Assembly: GCA_947296835.1 (NCBI GenBank)
Contig: CAMYQS010000116.1
Location: 1-5,243, forward strand
Reading direction: 5' to 3'
Origin: an uncultured Atopostipes sp.
GTDB lineage: Bacteria > Bacillota > Bacilli > Lactobacillales > Carnobacteriaceae_A
Length of the DNA: 5,243 nucleotides
Below, piece by piece: positions 1-5,243 of this stretch. A model generated the notes under the pieces. It was not told the DNA's origin and searched no databases. It was given only the letters and a program-made list of their open reading frames with translations. Position 1 is the stretch's first letter. The number at the start of each line of letters is the position of its first letter. A program made the position numbers and the translations under genes.

Positions 1-326
1 GTATTTGCATAATAAACGTTGTCAATTCCACTCCAAATGATAGCACCTACACACATCGGACAAGGCTCACATGTCGCATATATATCATATCCGGATAAGT
101 CTGTTGTTCCTAATTTTTTACATGCTTCACGTATTGCAATCATTTCAGCATGAGCAGTTGGATCCGTATCTTTCATCTGTGTATTTCCAACTGAAAGAAG
201 AACTTCTCCATCTTTTACAATCGTGGCTCCAAATGGCCCCCCTTCACCTTTGTCCATACCTTTCACTGTATTTTCTGCTGCTAATTTAAAGTATTTTTCC
301 ATTTCTTCATCAATTTTGTGTACCAT
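1..326 (-). CDS. Zinc-dependent nucleobase/nucleoside deaminase, guanine-deaminase-like (N-terminal 108 residues, runs off the window)
   Basis: Read from the ATG at 326, the 108 visible residues hold the complete zinc site of the cytidine/guanine deaminase superfamily. His59 and Glu61 lie in TAHAEM; Cys89 and Cys92 lie in CEPCPMC. In this family the His and two Cys bind zinc and the Glu shuttles protons during hydrolytic removal of an amino group as ammonia. The GGPFGATIVKDG stretch (29-40) and the DPTAHAE context resemble Bacillus GuaD guanine deaminase more than cytidine deaminase or TadA, but the C-terminal part that helps set the substrate is outside the window. Guanine, cytosine or another aminated heterocycle remain possible. 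No signal peptide is visible, so it should be cytosolic. It follows the permease by 32 nt with its own AGGAGG, so it is probably cotranscribed and acts on the imported compound. The superfamily is confident; the substrate is not. Confidence 0.9.
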   Translation of the reverse strand, partial: MVHKIDEEMEKYFKLAAENTVKGMDKGEGGPFGATIVKDGEVLLSVGNTQMKDTDPTAHAEMIAIREACKKLGTTDLSGYDIYATCEPCPMCVGAIIWSGIDNVYYAN

Positions 327-334
327 TCTTTTTT

Positions 335-340
335 CCTCCT
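335..340 (-). promoter_or_regulatory. Ribosome binding site of the deaminase gene
   Basis: On the minus strand a perfect AGGAGG sits 8 nt before the ATG at 326. This fixes the deaminase start there rather than at the internal Met9 codon, and shows that the gene can be translated independently of the permease. Confidence 0.85.
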
Positions 341-346
341 AATTTT

Positions 347-365
347 TAATTAAATCGTTTAATTA
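347..365. repeat. AT-only inverted repeat at the permease stop codon
   Basis: TAATTAAA and TTTAATTA form a perfect 8-bp inverted repeat around a 3-base TCG centre. The repeat spans the permease stop codon (359-361) and part of the 32-nt gap before the deaminase. In the minus-strand transcript it is followed by A-rich sequence and then the AGGAGG of the next gene, not by a U-run, and the stem has no G:C pair. It is therefore unlikely to stop transcription. A weak mRNA structure, a regulator site or chance in AT-rich DNA are all possible. Confidence 0.3.
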
Positions 366-1837
366 TTAACTGTCACTGTATTCTCTTTCTTATTTGAGAA
401 TTTATAGAAAATTGTATAAAGTACGAACGAAATGATCAGTCCACTGAAAAATGCATAATTATTTAAATTAACTAGAAGTGCACTATTTCTAATAAAGGCT
501 CCTGACATTGGCAGTGCAAAACTTATTATTAGTACAGCTATTGCTACGATATTATAGCCATTTTCATATTGGCCATTGTTTCCTGGTTTTACATAAATAT
601 TATCTAAATCAATAATTCTTTTCCGTTCAATATAGAAACTAGATAACATGATTCCTAAGATAGGCCCAAAAATCGATCCAATAAAGCTATAGAAGTAGAA
701 CAATGCATTCGGATCTTCGACTAGTCGCCAAGGCATGATTAACGTACCGATAATAGCGGTTAAAAACCCGCCAGTTTTCACATTAAACCACTTTGGCATC
801 AATGAGCTTAATTGTAATCCCGCAGGCATCAAATTTGCAAATACGACGAAGGCGATAGCCCCTACATTCAATGCTAAAATCAGAGCAACTACTGCAAAGT
901 CATTATCCATTCGATCAATCGCATAAGCGATATTAAAAATGGGTTCCCCAAAAGCAATTTCTGTTCCCGCTACAAGAGACACGGAAGTAATTGCAAATAG
1001 CACATATGAAATAATCCATCCTAACGGTAAACCAATAATAGCTGCTCTCGGTGACTTCGCACGTTGAGTAAAGTCAGCACTGTTTACAATAGGGCCTGCC
1101 CAGTTTGAAACCAATGCGCTTACACAAGCAACAAAGACCATCGGATTAGCCATTTCATTTTCAGGTGTATAGGCCATAACGGCTCCTACTCCCCCAGCCA
1201 TGTTTATTGCCCAAACGGCCGCCCATATGATGAGTACATAGACAATAGGTGAAGAAATACTTCCAAATTTATCTAATATAGATCGACCACCCATAAACAA
1301 GAGCACAGTTACGATCCATAAGAACACATATGAAATCATGGTTGGAATATCCAGACCGAGAATCGTTGTGTTTCCACCAATATTCATATAGCCTGGTATT
1401 ATTCGTTTGAAAATTAAATTCATTGCCTCGGCTCCAACAACTGTGGTCGTTCCGAAAAATACAAGACCTGCAATTAACCCACGTATAAGCGAAGGGATAA
1501 CTGCTCCTTTAACTCCAAATTGATCACGAATCAACATCGTGAATGGCATACCATATTTTATAGATGCATAACCGTTTACAATAAATCCTATTGATACAAT
1601 GACTGCTGAAATCATTACCGCACTTATTACCTGTGGAACGTTTAGACCAAGTGCGAAAAATCCTGCAACGGTCATATAAGACATAATGTTATGGACAGCA
1701 CCCATCCACAAGGTAGTGAAATTAAATACGCCCATATCCCTTTCATGTGGTTCGACCGGTAACATATCATCAGAATATCCATAGTCTTCGTATTGATTGA
1801 TATTATCAATCGATTCTATTTTTTGCATGGTTTTCAT
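359..1837 (-). CDS. NCS1-family permease (nucleobase/hydantoin/allantoin-type cation symporter)
   Basis: This is a 492-residue integral membrane protein with about 12 predicted hydrophobic segments, the normal size and layout of nucleobase-cation-symport-1 carriers (Mhp1, PucI and CodB relatives). Family marks are the DDMLPVEP head (23-30), LWMGAVHN in segment 1 (43-50), FGVKGAVIPSLIRG before segment 3 (107-120), NWAG then DFTQR in segment 6 (245-259), ANLMP in segment 8 (334-338), the MPWRL end of segment 9 (368-372) and the YIERKRIIDLDNIY tail motif (402-415). It probably imports a nucleobase or ureide with Na+ or H+. Aligned by eye to Mhp1-like carriers, the segment 3 Trp and Gln that contact the substrate are Phe127 and Thr131 here, while Trp246 and Asn335 appear kept; the substrate is left open. 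It lies between the ankyrin/TPR gene (8-nt gap) and the deaminase. The coordinates give the longest reading; the ribosome binding site fits Met4 at 1828 better, giving 489 residues. Confidence 0.93.
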   Translation of the reverse strand: MKTMQKIESIDNINQYEDYGYSDDMLPVEPHERDMGVFNFTTLWMGAVHNIMSYMTVAGFFALGLNVPQVISAVMISAVIVSIGFIVNGYASIKYGMPFTMLIRDQFGVKGAVIPSLIRGLIAGLVFFGTTTVVGAEAMNLIFKRIIPGYMNIGGNTTILGLDIPTMISYVFLWIVTVLLFMGGRSILDKFGSISSPIVYVLIIWAAVWAINMAGGVGAVMAYTPENEMANPMVFVACVSALVSNWAGPIVNSADFTQRAKSPRAAIIGLPLGWIISYVLFAITSVSLVAGTEIAFGEPIFNIAYAIDRMDNDFAVVALILALNVGAIAFVVFANLMPAGLQLSSLMPKWFNVKTGGFLTAIIGTLIMPWRLVEDPNALFYFYSFIGSIFGPILGIMLSSFYIERKRIIDLDNIYVKPGNNGQYENGYNIVAIAVLIISFALPMSGAFIRNSALLVNLNNYAFFSGLIISFVLYTIFYKFSNKKENTVTVNN

Positions 1838-1841
1838 CCTT
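1837..1841 (-). promoter_or_regulatory. Ribosome binding site deciding the permease start
   Basis: The minus strand reads AAAGGAAGGATGAAAACCATG here. For the first ATG (1837) the purine tract touches or nearly touches the start codon. For the ATG at 1828 an AAGGA (1841-1837) lies 8 nt upstream, the usual spacing. The later ATG is therefore the more likely start. The site begins only a few bases after the TAA of the ankyrin/TPR gene (1846-1848), which suggests that the two genes are translationally linked. Confidence 0.6.
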
Positions 1842-1845
1842 CCTT

Positions 1846-3015
1846 TTATCTTTTTTCCAATAGCTTTTTAGATTCTTCAATATGATTGGAATACAGCGAG
1901 TTTCCAGGGTCTAGTTTTATTGCTTTTTCTATTGTCTCTATCGCTTTTTTATGTTTTCCTAATGCACGTAAACTATTCGCTTTATGAAACAGAAAGTCGT
2001 AACGATTCGCTTCTTTTTCCAATAATTTTGACGTTTCTAGAATAGCTTCTTCGTGCTTTCCAAGCTCTCTCAAAAAATTTGTTTTCTGATATCTATAGAC
2101 TAATCGTGCAGAATCCAATTGAATCGCTTTACTAAAGGAAGCTAAAGCTTGTTCCGCATCATTTAACCGTCGATAATTTAGGGCTTGGTAAAAATAGAAC
2201 TCAAGCGGATCCTCAGACTGATCAATGATTTGTTGAAAAACATCATTTGATAAGGCATACTCTTTTTGCTCAGCTAATAGGAAGGCCTTATAATAAAGCA
2301 ATGCTTCATTATTTGAATCTACTGTAAGGGCAGCTTCAACTATGGAAAAAGCCTCATCTAAATTATTTTTTTTGATTAGTTGCTTCACTTTTGTGATTGT
2401 TGAGTTCTCATCAACGTTTTTACCTTTGAGGACATCGATTACTTGCGATTGATTATATTTCTTTGCATAATCTAGCGCAGAGTTCCCACCATGATCTTCT
2501 AACGTTATGTCTGCCCCAGCCTCTACTAATTCTTCAATGATGTCTCTATATAAATATTTCCCATCTCCTAAAATGACAGCCTCTAATAAAGCCGTCCACC
2601 CTAAATGATTGACATGGTCCACTGGTACACCTACTTTTAATGCACTTTGGACTGCCCTTAAATAGCCTTTTTCTGAAGCAGGAATCAGGGCTGTTCCACC
2701 AAATTGATTAAAACTGTGTAAATCTGCTCCATTATTTGCCATTAATTCTAAAATTTCATGAAAACCATTTGATCCAGAAGCAATAAAAGGCGTTAATTTA
2801 TTATTGTCTCGTACGTTTACATTACTTCCCGCTTCTATAAGTAACTTCACAACCTCATAATGATTTCCTAACGTAGCGACCATTAAAGCCGTTTGGCCTT
2901 TTTCATTTTTAACATCCACTTTTACTTGTTGTTCAAGCAACCAACGAACTTCTTCTATATCTCCTTTTACACTGGCATGAATTAGATCATATTCAAGGGT
3001 TCTAGATTGCATCAT
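1846..3015 (-). CDS. Ankyrin-repeat and TPR-repeat two-domain protein (YahD-like ankyrin part)
   Basis: This is a soluble 389-residue protein with no signal peptide or membrane segment. The N-terminal half (about 8-198) has roughly six ankyrin repeats. The clearest are 39-71 (GQTALMVAT, VVKLLIEAGSNVN) and 138-174 (LGWTALLEAVILGDG, LVEAGADI), the latter with an insertion after the first helix. The C-terminal half (about 205-389) is built of 34-residue TPR-like units, clearest at 272-301 (FYFYQALNYRRLNDAEQALA, then KAIQLD), 306-335 and 340-369 (KANSLRALGKHKKAIE, then KAIKLDP). Both repeat types bind proteins, and no catalytic motif is visible. The ankyrin half resembles E. coli YahD, which is also encoded beside FdrA- and DUF1116-family genes; YahD is much shorter and, as I recall, has no TPR part. 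Its place in the operon suggests a scaffold or regulator of the enzyme complex; this is inference. There are two consecutive ATGs (3015 and 3012). Confidence 0.93.
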   Translation of the reverse strand: MMQSRTLEYDLIHASVKGDIEEVRWLLEQQVKVDVKNEKGQTALMVATLGNHYEVVKLLIEAGSNVNVRDNNKLTPFIASGSNGFHEILELMANNGADLHSFNQFGGTALIPASEKGYLRAVQSALKVGVPVDHVNHLGWTALLEAVILGDGKYLYRDIIEELVEAGADITLEDHGGNSALDYAKKYNQSQVIDVLKGKNVDENSTITKVKQLIKKNNLDEAFSIVEAALTVDSNNEALLYYKAFLLAEQKEYALSNDVFQQIIDQSEDPLEFYFYQALNYRRLNDAEQALASFSKAIQLDSARLVYRYQKTNFLRELGKHEEAILETSKLLEKEANRYDFLFHKANSLRALGKHKKAIETIEKAIKLDPGNSLYSNHIEESKKLLEKR

Positions 3016-3018
3016 TTC

Positions 3019-3024
3019 CCTCCT
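3019..3024 (-). promoter_or_regulatory. Ribosome binding site of the ankyrin/TPR gene
   Basis: A perfect AGGAGG lies in the 47-nt gap after the DUF1116 gene. It is only 3 nt from the first ATG (3015) but 6 nt from the second (3012), so initiation at the second ATG is favoured and the annotated protein may be one residue too long. Confidence 0.75.
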
Positions 3025-3062
3025 CTTATAATATTTTATTCAGCAAATCGCTCGACTAATTT

Positions 3063-4490
3063 CTACTTGATATTTTCACCAAGAGCAACTAGCGCTTTTT
3101 CAAATGCTTCAAAAGGTGGATTTGTGAGCCCTGCTCCAATCATCCCTACTCCTGCTTCTTTATGTGCAATGGCAGTATTAATAATAGGTAGGATTCCCGT
3201 TCCCATAACTTTTAATACATCAATCCCTGTTGGGACGCCCATGAAGTCTAGATTCGGAATCGTCACATTTGGGTTTTCAGTTGTGGTAATTTCACGCATT
3301 TGCTTAGAGTAGCCTATCGCTTCCGCGACGGTCCCACCAACTAAGGGCACAATTGCCGGTGCAGCAGCCATTGCAAAACCACCGATACCGTATGTTTCTG
3401 TAATTGCACTGTCTCCAATATCTAAGCCAGAGTCTTCTAGTGTATAGCCAGCGAATGTAGGACCAATTACTTTTTGAGCAGGCCCTGTAAACCACGTGAA
3501 ACCTGGGATGCCACTAACGCGTATGCCGAATTCTACCCCATTTCTACACATCGTCGTAACAACGGTACTGTTTTCAATCCCATGCGCTGCATCTAACGCA
3601 CACTTAGCTAACGCCATCCAGGTTGGACCTGAGAAGTAATCACTACTCGCAATAAATTCAAAAACTTCTGTTTTATCTTTCGTGCTGAAATTTGTTTGTA
3701 CAATATATGGTGTTAATGCTTGAACTAAAACAGTAGTTCCTGCAATGTTTCGATTATGACATTCATCCCCCATGTGTAAGGCTTGAGATAGGAGCAATCG
3801 TAAATCAATCCCGTCTGGATTCAATTCCATGGCCTCTTTTAACATTGGCCCTAAAACATCTCGCATCCATACTAGACGATCAATAACTGTTTGATCATTC
3901 GCACCCATCCTTAAAACTTTAGCAAGTTGTTCGCTGAGATTGGTATAAGCAATATTTCCATAAGTTTCGTTTTCTACGATATGCATATACATTGAAGCTG
4001 AAGTCACACCTGCCATTGAACCAACTGTATTATGTTCATGACAAGGTGAGAATGTAATGTCTCCAGAGGCAGCTACTTTTTCTGCTTCTTCCAAATCATT
4101 TGCTAAGCCTTCAAACATCAGCGCTCCTAATACAGCACCTTTCATTGGGCCACTCATTTTTTCCCACGTAATCGGTGGACCCGCATGAAGGATCGTTGTT
4201 TTAGTCATCCCAGGCACTACATTGATAGCTTGATCAAACCCTTTTAGAACAGGTTGAGAAGTCAATATGCGTTCGACGGCTTCTTTATTCGCTTTTTCAA
4301 TTTTTTCTAATTTTTCTGGAGTATTTAACTGATCAAGTATTTTTATTAATTCTAAATTTCCTTGAGCAGGTGGTTTCCAATCTAACTGTGTTGCCTTTAC
4401 TCCTTGTTTCTCAATATCTTCTTGCATAAATTCAATTCCAACATTAATGACTTCGAGTTTTTCATTAAATAATGAAGTTATTTTACTCAT
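3063..4490 (-). CDS. DUF1116 family protein, YlbE/AllG-YahG type (putative carbamoyltransferase subunit)
   Basis: This is a full-length 475-residue protein; YahG of E. coli is of very similar size. Conserved-looking blocks are LHAGPPITWEKMSGPMKGA (101-119), SPCHEHNTVGSMAG (148-161), QALHMGDECHNRN (236-248), GIGGFAMAAAPAIV (368-381) and GVGMIGAGLTNPP (447-459). The glycine-rich blocks and the Cys/His-rich ones could form a ligand or metal site, but no such role is established to my knowledge. In E. coli the family member AllG (YlbE) is one of three proteins, with AllF (FdrA) and AllH (YlbF), needed for oxamic transcarbamylase, which converts oxalurate and phosphate to oxamate and carbamoyl phosphate. 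Here it follows fdrA with a TAATG stop/start overlap, consistent with equimolar subunits of one complex. The family is confident. The exact reaction is not, because the YahG branch has no settled substrate that I know of. The protein looks cytosolic. Confidence 0.93.
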   Translation of the reverse strand: MSKITSLFNEKLEVINVGIEFMQEDIEKQGVKATQLDWKPPAQGNLELIKILDQLNTPEKLEKIEKANKEAVERILTSQPVLKGFDQAINVVPGMTKTTILHAGPPITWEKMSGPMKGAVLGALMFEGLANDLEEAEKVAASGDITFSPCHEHNTVGSMAGVTSASMYMHIVENETYGNIAYTNLSEQLAKVLRMGANDQTVIDRLVWMRDVLGPMLKEAMELNPDGIDLRLLLSQALHMGDECHNRNIAGTTVLVQALTPYIVQTNFSTKDKTEVFEFIASSDYFSGPTWMALAKCALDAAHGIENSTVVTTMCRNGVEFGIRVSGIPGFTWFTGPAQKVIGPTFAGYTLEDSGLDIGDSAITETYGIGGFAMAAAPAIVPLVGGTVAEAIGYSKQMREITTTENPNVTIPNLDFMGVPTGIDVLKVMGTGILPIINTAIAHKEAGVGMIGAGLTNPPFEAFEKALVALGENIK

Positions 4491-5243
4491 TACTTTTCTC
4501 CTTTCGCAACAAATTCTCGAGCTAAAAGTCCAGTATTTTGACTACTACTGGAAATCGTCACGCCAGCTTCTTCTAATTTTTGAATTTGGATTGCTAGATT
4601 TTGTTCATCTAATTCCGTTCCTAATACATAGCCTAAGATTTCTAAGTGTCGCCCTTCCTTTTTAGCATTGTCCTTCGCCTCATAGATAGCAGAAAGCATG
4701 ACACCAACTGGATCTTCATGAGCGCCGTACCCTATAACAAAATCTAATACGATAACACCGACTTCAGGATCTCTAGCTTCTTGTAAAAATCGTTCAATAC
4801 GTGTTGACGGGTCAATCATTGGGTGCGGCTTCCCTTGAGTAAATTCGTCTGAACCAAAGTCAATAAAAGTATGTTCTTTACTTGTATTAACATCTTCTAA
4901 TTGATGACTTGCCTCTGGATGAATATTACTATAGACATTTGGATATTTTTCCATCGTAGCAAACATGGCCTCATCACATAATGTCCCACCAGAAAATAAT
5001 CCACGAATATACTTTTGCTCGTCAGTTATTTTCTCTTGCACTTCTTTTATAAGTGGAAGATTTAAGGCACGCTTGTTCAATTCATCTTCGTTTGCTCCAG
5101 CAAGCACAACTGCTTTAATTGCAGCTTCTTTTGAGTATTTCGCATAATGAGCATTTGCTTTAGTAATGGCTGCCTCATCTCCGCCTAAAAACCAGATGAC
5201 TACCGGCTTTGAAATTTCTTTTACAACAGATAAAACCTTAGCC
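4490..5243 (-). CDS. fdrA: FdrA-family protein, acyl-CoA synthetase-like (C-terminal 250 residues, start outside the window)
   Basis: The frame is open to the window edge, adding 45 codons before a GTG at 5107 that has no ribosome binding site and is simply an internal Val. Full-length FdrA proteins have roughly 500-555 residues, so about half is visible. The visible part belongs to the succinyl-CoA-synthetase-like fold of the family. It has PVVIWFLGGDE (5206-5174), YIRGLFSGGTLCDEAM (5011-4964), FIDFGSDEFTQGKPHPMIDP (4867-4808) and VLDFVIGYGAHEDPVGVM (4750-4697), all typical FdrA signatures. E. coli FdrA (AllF) is needed, with AllG and AllH, for oxamic transcarbamylase, which yields carbamoyl phosphate from oxalurate during anaerobic allantoin use; YahF is a paralogue of unsettled substrate. 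The protein is cytosolic. Overlap with the DUF1116 start marks them as partners. Whether this copy is AllF-like or YahF-like cannot be decided from half the protein. Confidence 0.92.
   Translation of the reverse strand, partial: AKVLSVVKEISKPVVIWFLGGDEAAITKANAHYAKYSKEAAIKAVVLAGANEDELNKRALNLPLIKEVQEKITDEQKYIRGLFSGGTLCDEAMFATMEKYPNVYSNIHPEASHQLEDVNTSKEHTFIDFGSDEFTQGKPHPMIDPSTRIERFLQEARDPEVGVIVLDFVIGYGAHEDPVGVMLSAIYEAKDNAKKEGRHLEILGYVLGTELDEQNLAIQIQKLEEAGVTISSSSQNTGLLAREFVAKGEK
4498..4504 (-). promoter_or_regulatory. Ribosome binding site of the DUF1116 gene inside the fdrA end, with TAATG overlap
   Basis: AAAGGAG lies within the last codons of fdrA, 7 nt before the ATG at 4490. The fdrA stop TAA (4492-4490) shares its last A with that ATG. 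This arrangement usually gives translational coupling, so the two proteins are likely made in matched amounts. Confidence 0.85.

Noticed and set aside
71..289. Plus-strand open frame of 72 codons
   Set aside because: It lies antisense to the deaminase, whose zinc-site motifs are intact on the minus strand. Its product is Leu/Tyr-rich with no recognisable feature, and it has no ribosome binding site that I can see.
341..365. Terminator between the permease and the deaminase
   Set aside because: The inverted repeat has an A/T-only stem and is followed by A-rich sequence rather than a U-run in the transcript direction, so it does not meet the form of an intrinsic terminator.
3016..3062. Possible internal promoter before the ankyrin/TPR gene
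   Set aside because: Minus-strand TATTAT and TATAAG look like -10 boxes, but no -35-like hexamer occurs at 16-18 nt spacing, and such boxes are common in AT-rich DNA.
3007..3312. Plus-strand 101-codon frame crossing the DUF1116 end and the intergenic gap
   Set aside because: It is antisense to a convincing gene, its composition is low-complexity, and nothing supports expression.
3304..3495. Minus-strand 63-codon frame with a Trp/Arg-rich product
   Set aside because: It is an out-of-frame reading of the DUF1116 gene. The odd composition (many Trp, Arg and Tyr) is what a shifted reading of its glycine-rich region gives.
4490..5107. A short 205-residue protein starting at GTG 5107
   Set aside because: The frame stays open upstream to the window edge, the extra residues continue the FdrA sequence, and no ribosome binding site precedes the GTG. 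It is an internal Val of a longer protein.

Overview
The window is one tightly packed, fully co-oriented gene cluster on the minus strand, so transcription runs from base 5243 towards base 1. The DNA is AT-rich, the ribosome binding sites are strong AGGAGG or AAGGA types, and the intergenic gaps are short. This fits a low-GC Firmicute, most likely a Bacillales member, but that is an inference from composition and protein style; no species marker is present.

In transcription order the window holds: (1) the C-terminal 250 residues of an FdrA-family protein (4490-5243, cut by the window edge); (2) a complete DUF1116 protein of the YlbE/AllG-YahG family (3063-4490), whose ATG overlaps the fdrA stop as TAATG; (3) a soluble protein with N-terminal ankyrin repeats and C-terminal TPR-like repeats (1846-3015), after a 47-nt gap; (4) an NCS1-family nucleobase/ureide permease (359-1837), whose ribosome binding site lies at the ankyrin gene's stop; (5) the first 108 residues of a zinc-dependent deaminase of the cytidine/guanine deaminase superfamily (1-326, cut by the window edge). 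No gene-free stretch exceeds about 50 bases. I see no tRNA, rRNA, mobile element, CRISPR array or convincing terminator. The promoter should lie beyond base 5243.

The pairing of FdrA with DUF1116 is the core of the oxamic transcarbamylase of Escherichia coli (AllF, AllG and AllH, formerly FdrA, YlbE and YlbF), which makes carbamoyl phosphate from oxalurate. The further association with an ankyrin protein recalls the less understood E. coli yahD-yahE-yahF-yahG locus. Here the core comes with its own transporter and deaminase. The simplest reading is a catabolic operon: the permease imports a nitrogen-rich heterocycle or ureide, the deaminase removes an amino group, and FdrA/DUF1116 (with a DUF2877 partner not seen here) transfers a carbamoyl group from a downstream product to phosphate. 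The substrate cannot be read from the sequence. Changes at the usual substrate-site positions of the permease argue against simply copying the label allantoin, hydantoin or cytosine from relatives.
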